The notes under the pieces: generated by a model
Seen by the model: only the letters and a program-made list of their open reading frames with translations
Databases searched by the model: none
What the model was told of the DNA's origin: nothing
NCBI GenBank assembly: GCA_937899715.1
Contig: CALCNX010000033.1
Span: 53,339-117,338, forward strand
Reading direction: 5' to 3'
Origin: an uncultured bacterium
GTDB taxonomy: Bacteria; Bacteroidota; Ignavibacteria; Kapaibacteriales; UBA4661
DNA length: 64,000 nt
Shown: positions 15,900 to 24,672 of the stretch, one piece after another
Layout: every line of letters begins with the position of its first letter
Numbering within the stretch: the stretch's first letter is position 1
Made by a program: the position numbers and the translations under genes

Positions 15900-18800
15900 T
15901 TACCAACCTACTTCGCCAACAGTATCGCAATGAATTTTTTCAAAATTGCGGCGTGGCGGTGCTGCTTGCGTGGGTGCGCCACCTTTTTTTGCTTGTATCA
16001 TTGCTTGTGTCAGACGGGCGCGTTCTTGGCGAATGTCTTCGCGTACTTGTGCGTCGCGCTCGCGGTCGTAGTAGAGTGTTCCATCCACAAAGGTTTTTTC
16101 GGCGCGGGCATAGATAGAAAGCGGATTGTCCGACCACAGCACGATGTCTGCATCTTTACCGACTTTCAGGCTGCCGACTTTTGCGTCAATGTGCAGCATC
16201 TTTGCGGGATTGAGCGTCACAAATTTCAATGCTTCTTCTTCCGGTACACCACCGTATTTAACGGCTTTTGCGGCTTCTTGGTTCAGACGACGCGCCATTT
16301 CTGCATCATCTGAATTGAAGGCAACGTTAAGCCCCATTGCGTGCAAGATTGCGCCGTTGTAGGGGATAGCGTCGGCAACTTCCATTTTGTACGCCCACCA
16401 ATCCGAGAATGACGAAGCATTTGCACCGTGCGCTTTCATTTTATCGGCAACTTTGTAGCCTTCCAAAATGTGCGTAAAGGTGTTCACGCGGAAGCCAAAT
16501 TGTTCCGTAACGCGCATCAGCATTGTGATTTCGGACTGAACGTAGGAATGGCAGGTGATGAAGCGCTTGCTATTGATAATCTCAACCAATGCGTCCAGCT
16601 CCAAGTCACGGCGCGGCGCGATGGCTGATGAGTTCTTTGCAGCAGAAAAATTCTTCCATTCGGCTTCGTATTCGCGGGCGCGGGTAAAGGCATCAACAAA
16701 AACTTGCTCAACGCCCATGCGCGTTTGCGGGAAGCGCACATTGTAGGCATCGCCCCAATTCGCCTGCTTCACATTCTCACCAAGAGCAAATTTCACAAAG
16801 CCCGGAGCACCTTCAAACTTGAGCTGTTCAGCTCCTAAGCCCCAACGCAATTTGATAATCTGCGTTTGCCCGCCAATCGAATTTGCTGAGCCGTGCAAAA
16901 GATGAGATGTCGTAACGCCACCAGCAAGCTGGCGGTATATGTTAATATCTTCGGGATTAACCACATCGCCCTCACGAACCTCGCAGGTTATGGTTTGACC
17001 ACTTTCGTTGATAGCTTGCAGCGCAATGTGCGAGTGTTCGTCAATGATTCCGGGTGAAACGTGTTTGCCAGTACCGTCAATAACCGTTGCGCCTGCTTCG
17101 GTGAGATTTTTTCCGATAGCCGCAATTTTGCCACCTTTGAGCACAATATCCGTGTTCTTCATAACGCCGTCTTTTTCGGCTGTCCAAAGTGTTGCATTTT
17201 TGATGAGAACGGTTTCTTGCTTGGGAAGTGCCGCGAAACCATACTCCACAGGTGGGAAGGAGCGTTTGCCCAATTTGGCAAGTGGGTTCGTTGTGTCAGG
17301 TTTCGGTGCGGGTGCTTCAAACGCCTTCACGCGCTTTGCCGACCACGCGAACCACACGCCAGCTTCGTCCTGCCCTTTGCCCGACCATGCGTCGCCATTT
17401 GTTTTGCTGTCAATCCAGCCCGTCAGTGCCATTTCGCTCTTTACGCCTGCTTTTTTAGCAAAACGCAACGTGATAAGGTTTCCGCCACCGGTGCGGTCGA
17501 GCGTCAGGGGAATTTTTACGGTGTCATTCGGCTGCACAAGTTCCGTTTGTGGCGCTGAAACAGTGCCTTTCACGGTCAAGGTGTATTCACCGACGTTTGC
17601 AAGCGAGAGCGTGTATGTGCCGCGCAGGTCGCCGTTGGCAGGATTCGCAAGTTCATAGAGCTTACCTTGCACCCAGTTGTGGAAAATGGTCGTTTCCGCC
17701 TCAAAAATATCACCAGACGCAACGAGCAAGTTCGCCACTTTTCCTTTTTCAATCGTACCAATTTTATCCGCCATTTTGAGCAGTTGCGCTGGAACGGTCG
17801 TCAGTGCGGCGAGTGCCTGCTGTTTGGAAAGTCCGTACTTAATCGCAGTGCGCAGGTTCGGCATAAAATCGGTCTTCGCACGAAGTCCCGCACTGGTAAG
17901 GGCAAATTGTACACCTGCTTTTTCCAGTGCCGCCGGATTTGTGGGCGCGAGTTCCCAGTTTTTGAGTTCCATGAGCGTTACATTCAAGGCATCAAGCGGA
18001 TCGTCAAGGTTGTAGGCAAGCGGGAAGTTCAGCGAGGTAATAAAAGGTGCTTGTGTCTTTTTTACGTCTTCGATGTAAGCATATTCATCGCCGTAGGTAC
18101 GCAAAATGTACTGCACACCGGCTTCATCGCCAACGCGGTCAGCACGGAAGGCATTCAAACGATTGCCGGAAACGTCCATAATTTGCGGCAAAGACTGGAG
18201 TGCATTCCATGCTTCGAGCGAAAGATTTGTTTCGGTTTTAAGAGGCTCTTGAGCACGCGCTTGTTTGTACCATGCACCATCAAGGTATGTCTGGCGCAAG
18301 AGCGCAAGGACACCCATGAGCGAACCCGGATATTCCTGACGCGACGAACCGCGATTCAATGATAACTCAGCCGCCGCGCGATCTTTGAGAATCAAGGTGT
18401 TTTCTTTGCCATCACCCAAAGAAACAAATGCTGCCGCGCCACGCGCAATACCGTCGTGCTGAAACGAGAGCGTCGCACCAAATCCCAAGCGGCGAAGTTC
18501 ATCGGCGGCTTTGGGGTTAGCAACAAACACCGTGCTTGCTTGCTTCTCAGGCTTGAGTGCTTCGTTCCATGAGTACGCGCCTTGTGTTTTGGAATCGTAC
18601 TGCGGCTCTACTCCGCGACGACCAAACTGTGGTGCGACTGGCGGTGGCTGTACAGGCATACCATAATCGCTATCCATGTCAATAAACGACGGATAGACCA
18701 CTTTGCCTTTAAGGTCATAGATGACAGCATCAGGCGGAATCGTAATTTTCGCACCGACTGATTCGATAATTCCTTCGCGTATAACAACCGTTCCCGATTC

Positions 18801-18983
18801 TATCGTGCTTGTGGGGCTAACGACAATGCGAACATTCGTCAGAGCATAACACTCCGGCTTTTTATCTGCGGCTTCGCCCTTGCTTGCGGGGAAGCTCTCT
18901 TGGGCGGTCAAACTCTGAGCGCCCGCGAAAATGAGGGCAAAAAGAAGGGTAAAGGCGAAGAAGGTCGAAACAATGCGCTTCAT
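15900..18983 (-). CDS. Exported tandem amidohydrolase (imidazolonepropionase-like)
   Basis: The ATG at 18983 gives 1027 residues with a signal peptide (MKRIVSTFFAFTLLFALIFA, then GAQSLTAQ). Two amidohydrolase modules are in tandem. The first (about 45-430) keeps the beta-sandwich and GKVVYPSFIDMDSD context, but the metal-binding HxH is replaced by Asp-Ser-Asp (104-106), so it is probably non-catalytic. The second (about 595-1000) has HSH (650-652), His812 (CHSYVQSE), His838 (THILEG) and Asp892 (NSDDAEM), matching metal-dependent hydrolases. Substrate unknown; a cyclic amide or peptide-like compound in the periplasm is plausible. It heads a run of minus-strand genes. Confidence 0.85.
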   Translation of the reverse strand: MKRIVSTFFAFTLLFALIFAGAQSLTAQESFPASKGEAADKKPECYALTNVRIVVSPTSTIESGTVVIREGIIESVGAKITIPPDAVIYDLKGKVVYPSFIDMDSDYGMPVQPPPVAPQFGRRGVEPQYDSKTQGAYSWNEALKPEKQASTVFVANPKAADELRRLGFGATLSFQHDGIARGAAAFVSLGDGKENTLILKDRAAAELSLNRGSSRQEYPGSLMGVLALLRQTYLDGAWYKQARAQEPLKTETNLSLEAWNALQSLPQIMDVSGNRLNAFRADRVGDEAGVQYILRTYGDEYAYIEDVKKTQAPFITSLNFPLAYNLDDPLDALNVTLMELKNWELAPTNPAALEKAGVQFALTSAGLRAKTDFMPNLRTAIKYGLSKQQALAALTTVPAQLLKMADKIGTIEKGKVANLLVASGDIFEAETTIFHNWVQGKLYELANPANGDLRGTYTLSLANVGEYTLTVKGTVSAPQTELVQPNDTVKIPLTLDRTGGGNLITLRFAKKAGVKSEMALTGWIDSKTNGDAWSGKGQDEAGVWFAWSAKRVKAFEAPAPKPDTTNPLAKLGKRSFPPVEYGFAALPKQETVLIKNATLWTAEKDGVMKNTDIVLKGGKIAAIGKNLTEAGATVIDGTGKHVSPGIIDEHSHIALQAINESGQTITCEVREGDVVNPEDINIYRQLAGGVTTSHLLHGSANSIGGQTQIIKLRWGLGAEQLKFEGAPGFVKFALGENVKQANWGDAYNVRFPQTRMGVEQVFVDAFTRAREYEAEWKNFSAAKNSSAIAPRRDLELDALVEIINSKRFITCHSYVQSEITMLMRVTEQFGFRVNTFTHILEGYKVADKMKAHGANASSFSDWWAYKMEVADAIPYNGAILHAMGLNVAFNSDDAEMARRLNQEAAKAVKYGGVPEEEALKFVTLNPAKMLHIDAKVGSLKVGKDADIVLWSDNPLSIYARAEKTFVDGTLYYDRERDAQVREDIRQERARLTQAMIQAKKGGAPTQAAPPRRNFEKIHCDTVGEVGW

Positions 18984-19112
18984 AATGGGGTTGCGATGAC
19001 GGTGAATAAGAAAATTGTTCCATGCCAAAGCGCGTAAAATAAGAATCTTTAAGACGCTGTGCCAGATTTTTTTTCTGAGCATTTTTCAAAATTTTGAGAA
19101 TGTGACTTGTTC

Positions 19113-19234
19113 TGTGTAAACTCCTCCCTCACCTAGCTCTCTCCCAGAGGGCGAAGGCTTTAGAATAGGTTGATTTTTCTGTTTTAGCTCCTTTTCCCTC
19201 TGGGAGAAGGCGGGGGATGAGGGCTGATTACACA
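19113..19234. repeat. 122-bp inverted-repeat element
   Basis: Two imperfect arms of about 50 nt face each other: TGTGTAAACTCCTCCCTCAC (from 19113) with CTCTCCCAGAGGGCGAAGG, against CCTTTTCCCTCTGGGAGAAG and GGATGAGGGCTGATTACACA (to 19234). The whole unit would fold into a long hairpin. It lies in the non-coding interval between the divergent amidohydrolase and htrA genes and resembles a small non-coding palindromic or MITE-like element. Confidence 0.7.
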
Positions 19235-19483
19235 AAATTTTGTACACACTCAGATTGTTGTTGTGTGTTATGTATAGAATTGTGTGTAAGTAAACTTTAA
19301 TAGGTCATAATGCGAATGATTAATGAAGTTGTTTAACATTTTTCTGAAAACCGCATTAGGTCTGCTTTTGCCGAATGGTGCAATTTCCTTCAATCCTGTT
19401 CGCCCAAATAGCTTTGAACGACTCTGCAAGGCAAAACATGAAAAAAACTTTAAACAACTTCAATGACAATTTTTCTTCAATAT

Positions 19484-19514
19484 TTTGTTGGATGTTCTTC
19501 CTACCGTAAATTTG
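19484..19514 (+). promoter_or_regulatory. Bacteroidota-type promoter for htrA
   Basis: TTTG at 19484-19487 and TAAATTTG at 19507-19514 are separated by 19 nt, matching the -33 TTTG / -7 TAnnTTTG pattern described for the Bacteroidota primary sigma factor. It lies about 35 nt upstream of the htrA start. The rest of the 18984-19548 interval shows only the inverted repeat noted separately. Confidence 0.5.
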
Positions 19515-19548
19515 CAGTAACTATTTTTATATTCCACCAATTGTATTG

Positions 19549-20814
19549 ATGTCTATGAAGTCCAAACTCCTTATCATTACAGCGTTTGTAGCCGTAAGCG
19601 GTGCTACGCTCTACTCTTCTTCTTCATTACAATCACGCTTTAGCGCATTTGTTAATCGTTCGGATAATACGCCTTCAAAAACTGAAAACGAGACGGGTAG
19701 CGCTGATAGGAAGACAGTTTCTGCCGAAGAATTGCAAGCAGCACAGCAGGACGTGACTAATTCTCGGCGCAATGCCATTACGCGAGCCGTAAGCCAATGT
19801 AGCCCATCAATCGTGGGTATCAACGTTGTGGAAGTCCGTGAGTATCAGGTGAATGACCCCTTCGCTGGTTTTTTCAATGATCCCTTTTTCGGACAGTATT
19901 TCGGGCAAAGATCGCAGCCGCAGACGTATCGTCAGGAAGTAGCAGGCTTGGGGTCGGGTTTCCTTGTTTCACAAGACGGGTATATTCTCACCAACGACCA
20001 CGTTGCGGGTCATGCTTCCAAAATTGTCGTTACGCTCACGAGCGGAGAAAAATACAATGCAAAGCTTGTTGGCACTGACCGAACGAGTGATGTCGCCTTG
20101 CTCAAGATTGAAGATGAAAGCGCGAAAGGTATTACTTTTCCAGCGCTCCGTTTTGCAAATTCCGAAGATATTGTTATTGGCGAATGGGTGATTGCTTTTG
20201 GTAATCCGTTCGGTCTTTTTGACGTTAATGCAAAACCAACAATTACCGTTGGCGTGGTAAGTAATTCCGGTGTAAATATGGTACAGGAAGGACGTGTGTA
20301 TCGCGGTATGATTCAGACCGATGCCGCAATTAGCTCCGGCAATTCCGGCGGACCGCTTGTGAACTCGCTTGGTGAGGTTGTTGCGATGAATACCATCATT
20401 TATTCCACAGCACAGAATGGTTCTGGTGCGGGGAGTATCGGTATTGGTTTTGCGATACCAGCGAATCGTGTTCGTAAAATCATGGACTTGCTGAAGCGCG
20501 ACGGCTCTATCAACCGAGATTTTAACGCAGGTCTTCGTGTGCAGCAGGTGGACGAGCGCATTGCGAAATATCTCGACCTTAAAAAAGTGCAGGGCGTTGT
20601 TATCAGTGAGATTGCCTACGGTTCTACGGCGGAGAAGGCAGGGTTTGAGCCCGGTGATATGATTGTTGAAATCGAAGGGCAGAAAATTCGTCGAGAGAAT
20701 GACGTTCTGACCGTTATCAATGACGGGATTGCGGGGCAAAAATTATCGCTCATGATTCAACGCGGCGATAAAACCATGACAAAACAGCTTACCCTAGAGC
20801 CTCGCAAGAAGTAG
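19549..20814 (+). CDS. htrA: HtrA/Deg-family periplasmic serine protease
   Basis: This 421-residue protease has an N-terminal signal anchor (KLLIITAFVAVSGATLYSSS), a trypsin-like domain with the catalytic triad His151 (ILTNDHVA), Asp181 (RTSDVALLKI) and Ser266 (SSGNSGGPL), and a single C-terminal PDZ domain at about 325-415 (GVVISEIAYGSTAEKAGFEP, then GDMIVEIEG). The LA-loop region has a Phe/Gly/Pro-rich insertion (NDPFAGFFNDPFFGQYFGQ) as in DegP-like proteins. With one PDZ it is between DegS and DegP in layout. It probably degrades or refolds misfolded envelope proteins, relevant to the many secreted proteins here. ATG 19549 is taken; ATG 19555 is equally possible. Confidence 0.93.
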   Translation: MSMKSKLLIITAFVAVSGATLYSSSSLQSRFSAFVNRSDNTPSKTENETGSADRKTVSAEELQAAQQDVTNSRRNAITRAVSQCSPSIVGINVVEVREYQVNDPFAGFFNDPFFGQYFGQRSQPQTYRQEVAGLGSGFLVSQDGYILTNDHVAGHASKIVVTLTSGEKYNAKLVGTDRTSDVALLKIEDESAKGITFPALRFANSEDIVIGEWVIAFGNPFGLFDVNAKPTITVGVVSNSGVNMVQEGRVYRGMIQTDAAISSGNSGGPLVNSLGEVVAMNTIIYSTAQNGSGAGSIGIGFAIPANRVRKIMDLLKRDGSINRDFNAGLRVQQVDERIAKYLDLKKVQGVVISEIAYGSTAEKAGFEPGDMIVEIEGQKIRRENDVLTVINDGIAGQKLSLMIQRGDKTMTKQLTLEPRKK

Positions 20815-20850
20815 AGTGCAAGAAAGGTTATCGCAAGAGAGTTTAATAGC

Positions 20851-20889
20851 AAAAAGGTGTAGTTTGCATAAAGCAGACTACACCTTTTT
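20851..20889. terminator. Bidirectional terminator between htrA and porin
   Basis: Arms AAAAAGGTGTAGTTTGC (20851-20867) and GCAGACTACACCTTTTT (20873-20889) form a 17-bp stem with one G-T pair and a 5-nt loop. A-runs and T-runs flank it on both sides, so it can serve both convergent genes. Confidence 0.85.
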
Positions 20890-20908
20890 ATTTAGCGTAA
20901 AAAGAACT

Positions 20909-22024
20909 TTAGAACCAAACTCCAAGGCTGACCACACCTTCTAAGCGTGAGCTGGTGGGGCGATTGCTTGCGTCGGTGAAGAGTGTGTATTGATTATCAA
21001 ATTGCAAGGCACGTACCTCAGCGCGTACGTATGAATTTGCAATGGGGCGATATTCTACCGATGCTGAATAGCCTGTTCCCCGAAGTGCGGTGGTAATGAT
21101 GCCGATATCTCCTTTGCTGCCATTCGCGTTAGCCACATATTCAAAGCGCCCCGACACGAAGACATTCGATATAATCGCATAGCGTAGTGCAATGAAACTT
21201 GCTAAATATGAGCCATACTGACGATTCAGGGTCGGAATTTCTTCTAAGCCTAAGTCAGCTTCCGCACGAATAGTTAAAGCATCCGTTGGCTGATATGTGA
21301 GCACCAGATCGTTGTAGATGCGTGTGGCGGCGGGCGAACCAGTGGGCTGCTCGTTACCGGCTATACCAGAAAGGGAGGCAGTGAATTGAGAGGATGGAGT
21401 AAAGCCCACAAACCAGCCAATAGATTTTGAATCATTGTTGTCCTCAAAGATACCATAACCATTGAGCAAATGTATTTGCGCCTGCACAAGGCTACCTTCA
21501 TATGACAGTCGTACACCGGCTTGATAGAAAGGTTCGTTGGTGGTAGCAAATGAATAGAGGGTGAACCAATTATCTTTTGGCAAAAGGCTCTCACCGCCGA
21601 TGTGAGTCATAAAAAATCCCCCATCAATCCAGAGTTTATCCACAATGCGGAATCCGCCGTTTGCTTGTTGGAGCGTATTGAAACGTGTGAGAGGTACATA
21701 TGCGGAATTACGCAAATCGCCGTAAGCAACTGTCAGGGCTGCTCGGTAGTCGTCATGAACGACTGTACCTGTCAGTTGAGCAGTATTGAGGTTAAATTGA
21801 TTCCGTACGTAGCCCAAAAAAGAGAATTGTCGCGCACCGGCAGGCTGATTGGGAAGAGTGGTAATATCATTATCAAAAGCGTAATATGTATCCACATAAC
21901 CGGAAAACGTGATGACGGGCGGCGCTGGTTTTTTATCTTGTGCAAAGCTGCTGTAAGCAGTAATGGCAATGCTTACAAGCGCCACACAAAAAATACGGGA
22001 ACAAGATTGTTGCAATCGTGTCAT
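20909..22024 (-). CDS. Outer-membrane porin-like beta-barrel protein
   Basis: The ATG at 22024 gives 371 residues with a signal peptide (about 1-28, ending SSFAQ). The mature sequence starts PPVITFSGYVDTYYAFDND, has alternating amphipathic strands throughout and ends SRLEGVVSLGVWF with the terminal Phe typical of outer-membrane barrels. It resembles the BBP2-type porin family common in Bacteroidota/Chlorobi. A role in solute uptake is likely but the specificity is unknown. It is isolated: a strong terminator separates it from htrA, and the upstream neighbour miaE is 165 bp away. Confidence 0.75.
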   Translation of the reverse strand: MTRLQQSCSRIFCVALVSIAITAYSSFAQDKKPAPPVITFSGYVDTYYAFDNDITTLPNQPAGARQFSFLGYVRNQFNLNTAQLTGTVVHDDYRAALTVAYGDLRNSAYVPLTRFNTLQQANGGFRIVDKLWIDGGFFMTHIGGESLLPKDNWFTLYSFATTNEPFYQAGVRLSYEGSLVQAQIHLLNGYGIFEDNNDSKSIGWFVGFTPSSQFTASLSGIAGNEQPTGSPAATRIYNDLVLTYQPTDALTIRAEADLGLEEIPTLNRQYGSYLASFIALRYAIISNVFVSGRFEYVANANGSKGDIGIITTALRGTGYSASVEYRPIANSYVRAEVRALQFDNQYTLFTDASNRPTSSRLEGVVSLGVWF

Positions 22025-22188
22025 ATTTATACCCTGAATGAGTGAATAAAAACTAAGATTTTTAACTTTTAACCGCCACAATCTACTTTTTTTTAAGTAA
22101 AGAATCAATAAAAATTAAATACTATCTAGTAAAATTTTTCTCAAGAAGTTGTAAATCACCGCCTGTATTTAATTATGGTACGGAATTA

Positions 22189-22767
22189 TTAGCCGTGCAT
22201 CTGCGGCATATTGGTTAGGGAGCGCACAATAGCGGCTTCGGCAGCGGAGAGTTCTGCCAACCGCGCTTCAACGGCTGCGTGGGGAAAATAGAGTTTGGCG
22301 AGGTCAACAAAAGTGAGGTAATGCCCTTCTTCGGAGGACATGAGCGAGTGATACATTCCGCGAATATCTTCAGGAATATCTTCGCAGCCCGCAAGAATAG
22401 TAAAGCGCTCGCAGGAACGTGCCTCAATAAGACAATCCACAAGCAGTGAGTCCATAAGCCGCTCCGGGTCTTGCTTGCGGACTTGTTCGGCAAGGCGCTT
22501 TGCATAGACATTCCCACGGTCGGGTCGAAGCGAAATACCGCGCCCGTACAACTCACCGACTACCATTTTGAAATGGGCGGTTTCCTCTTCGACGAGCGTA
22601 ATCATCTCCCGCACGAGTGCGTCGTGCTGGGGATAGTGCATAATAAGGTACATCCCGTTCATGGCGGCTTTTCGCTCACAATGCGCATGGTCGCAGAGAA
22701 GAGCAATAATATTGCGGCTGGCGGCTTCTATCCAGCCTGCGTTGGTGTCGGCTTGCAGGCAGAGCAT
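22189..22767 (-). CDS. miaE: MiaE-type tRNA 2-methylthio-N6-isopentenyladenosine hydroxylase
   Basis: The ATG at 22767 gives 192 residues. A ferritin-like diiron four-helix fold is indicated by LLCDHAHCERKAAMNGM (Glu and His ligands), EEETAHFKMVVGELYGRGI, LLVDCLIEARSCERF and SSEEGHYLTFVDLAKLYF, the two ExxH pairs expected for MiaE. The enzyme hydroxylates the isopentenyl side chain of modified adenosine-37 in certain tRNAs using oxygen, which implies an aerobic or microaerobic life style. The start lies 5 nt after the stop of the upstream methyltransferase gene, indicating translational coupling. A longer in-frame start overlapping that gene is possible but unnecessary. Confidence 0.85.
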   Translation of the reverse strand: MLCLQADTNAGWIEAASRNIIALLCDHAHCERKAAMNGMYLIMHYPQHDALVREMITLVEEETAHFKMVVGELYGRGISLRPDRGNVYAKRLAEQVRKQDPERLMDSLLVDCLIEARSCERFTILAGCEDIPEDIRGMYHSLMSSEEGHYLTFVDLAKLYFPHAAVEARLAELSAAEAAIVRSLTNMPQMHG

Positions 22768-22772
22768 AGCAG

Positions 22773-23624
22773 TTATTGACCCATATATTGAAGGATGTAA
22801 TTTGCTTCGAGGCTCAGAAGCTCTTTTACGCCCGGAATCCATTTGATGGGCGTAAGAGGAATAGCTGGCAATCCAAATTTCATTCTAAAGACCGGGCGCA
22901 GAAGATAATACTGTTCGCGGCAAATGGTGTACCCGGCAGATGTAGCGGCGGCTTTGAAGGATTTGGGCATAAGGCGAATTGCTGCCAGACGGCGCACCTC
23001 GTCAATATCTACCTTGTGCCAGCCCGATGCTGTCATCTTTTCAAACAGCGGCTTAGGCAGCAGATGGGTGTAAGGAAACCTGCCCATCGTGTTACGAAGC
23101 AAGTGTTGGTGTCCACCAAACGGCGAGTTGTAGGGCGGAAACTCAACAAACAGGAACCCGCCCGGCTTCAGAAGGCGCTGCACATTTTTGAGCGCCAGTT
23201 CCGTATCGTCCAAGTGCTCAATCACATCACGGAGAATAACGAGGTCGAATGTTTGCTGCCATTCGGGCTTGAGCGCGTCAAAAAGAACATTGTGCGAAGA
23301 AAGCGTGAGCGGTATGTTGAGCTGGGAAGCGATAGTGGCTCCCATATCTAAGCGGATCTGCTCAATATCAGTTCCAAGCACTTCTTGTGCGCCTGCTTCG
23401 GCAAATGCCATCAGTACGCCCGCTTCGGCGCAGCCGACCTCGGCTACGTGGTTGCCGGGCTTGAATACACCTTGTTCTTGAAGGTAGGGAACCAGCACTT
23501 CTTTTGCCAGACGATATTGATAGCCCCAGTAATGTTTTACACTTGCCGGAATCTCTCCCGAAGACATGATGTGGCGGTAACTATCAATTTCGGTGATGGG
23601 AGGTGCAGATAGGGGAGTATTCAC
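22773..23624 (-). CDS. Class I SAM-dependent methyltransferase
   Basis: This 283-residue protein starts at GTG 23624, with ATG 23567 as an alternative. The methyltransferase_11/23 motifs are clear: motif I VAEVGCAEAGVLMAFAEAGA, motif II acidic LGTDIEQIRLDMG, and motif IV DLVILRDVIEHLDDTELALK followed by LLKPGGFLFVEFPPYNSPFGGHQ. The hydrophobic C-terminal third with many Tyr/Pro residues resembles methyltransferases acting on lipids, quinones or glycans. The gene is directly upstream of miaE, 5 nt apart, so the two are probably one transcript, though a functional link is not obvious. Confidence 0.85.
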   Translation of the reverse strand: MNTPLSAPPITEIDSYRHIMSSGEIPASVKHYWGYQYRLAKEVLVPYLQEQGVFKPGNHVAEVGCAEAGVLMAFAEAGAQEVLGTDIEQIRLDMGATIASQLNIPLTLSSHNVLFDALKPEWQQTFDLVILRDVIEHLDDTELALKNVQRLLKPGGFLFVEFPPYNSPFGGHQHLLRNTMGRFPYTHLLPKPLFEKMTASGWHKVDIDEVRRLAAIRLMPKSFKAAATSAGYTICREQYYLLRPVFRMKFGLPAIPLTPIKWIPGVKELLSLEANYILQYMGQ

Positions 23625-23678
23625 GAAGATTTTCCGAGAGAAAGAAACAAATGGAAGTGATGGAGCAGATAAGTATTC

Positions 23679-24350
23679 TTAGCTGTCTTTCGGCTGCCGG
23701 ACATTTTGCTTGGAGAGCTTTCCGGCAAGGTCATAGCTGAAGAGCGTTTGGAGTCCGGCTTTGAGATCGGGTTCTTTTGCCATAAGGTCGTACAACTCCG
23801 ATTTGCGCCATGTAATCAGGCGCATCGGCGTTGCGGCTTTCACCGTTGCCGATGCCGGATTGCCGGTAAGAAAGCTCATTTCGCCAATAAAACTGTTATC
23901 GCGCAGATAGGTAATTGGTTTGCCGTCGAGATGAATCGTTGCCGTTCCGTCATAGACCAGCATAAGCCGCTCTACGTCTTGGTGTTCGGCGATAAGCGTA
24001 TCACCTTTTCCAATCGTTTTCCATTCGGCAATTTCCATCAGTTTTTTGAAAACATCGTTCGGCAGACTACGAAACGCCGTGGACTGCAAGAACCGCTCTT
24101 CATCGCTCCACGAATCAAGGTGGCGAGCACGAACAAGCACAACACCTTGAAAAAGGTTGATAAGCAGAAGGGCACTCGTGCCGACAATGTTGATGTACTG
24201 AAGTTCGTGTGGAATATAAATCCAATAGAGCAATTCTAGCGCAAAGCCAAGCACCAAGCCCATGCGCAGCCAGAGCGGGCGCTTGACCACAAAGGCAAAT
24301 GCCTGTACACAATAGGGAAGAAGAATTAAAAGTGTTGTGACAGTGTTCAT
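23679..24350 (-). CDS. Three-TM protein with cyclic-nucleotide-binding domain (Popeye-like layout)
   Basis: The ATG at 24350 gives 223 residues. Three membrane segments (about 1-22, 26-46 and 50-74) precede a cytoplasmic cyclic-nucleotide-binding beta-roll (about 90-200). Signature elements are DTLIAEHQDVERLMLVYDGT, the phosphate-binding-cassette-like FIGEMSFLTGNPASATVKA, and a final helix. The canonical cassette Arg is not obvious: the position after PAS is Ala, so the ligand may be unusual or absent. The arrangement is that of Popeye-domain proteins, which are cAMP-binding membrane proteins in animals; bacterial homologues are uncharacterised. It is upstream of the methyltransferase-miaE pair. 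Confidence 0.75.
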   Translation of the reverse strand: MNTVTTLLILLPYCVQAFAFVVKRPLWLRMGLVLGFALELLYWIYIPHELQYINIVGTSALLLINLFQGVVLVRARHLDSWSDEERFLQSTAFRSLPNDVFKKLMEIAEWKTIGKGDTLIAEHQDVERLMLVYDGTATIHLDGKPITYLRDNSFIGEMSFLTGNPASATVKAATPMRLITWRKSELYDLMAKEPDLKAGLQTLFSYDLAGKLSKQNVRQPKDS

Positions 24351-24609
24351 AATGTACGTTTGATAAAGAGGAAAGCATCGGACAGAGAGGATTTGCCGAA
24401 AGCAAATATAAGAAAATCTCAGGTAAGAAACCCGCCCGGAGGAAAAAAGAAACCTTTTGTCACTGTCGTAGTAATTGGCTCGGTGGGAAACAATGAAGCC
24501 CACAGCATCAATTGCCGTGAGCTTCTGTTGTTTTGAATGTACTTGAGAGGTTGGTTTCTCAAAAGCTAGGCTACTGCTTTGTTTAGATAATAATTATAGC
24601 TAGAAACAT

Positions 24610-24637
24610 GGAGTGCGGAATTAAAATTCCGCACTCC
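24610..24637. terminator. Perfect 13-bp hairpin
   Basis: GGAGTGCGGAATT (24610-24622) and AATTCCGCACTCC (24625-24637) are perfect inverted copies with a 2-nt centre. The hairpin lies 35 bp after the stop of the duplicated membrane protein (minus strand) and is followed in that direction by an A/T-rich but not pure T stretch. It is probably a terminator. The rest of the 24351-24672 interval shows nothing recognised. Confidence 0.5.
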
Positions 24638-24672
24638 TCATAGTATAGTATAAAAATCTCTTCAACAAAGTA

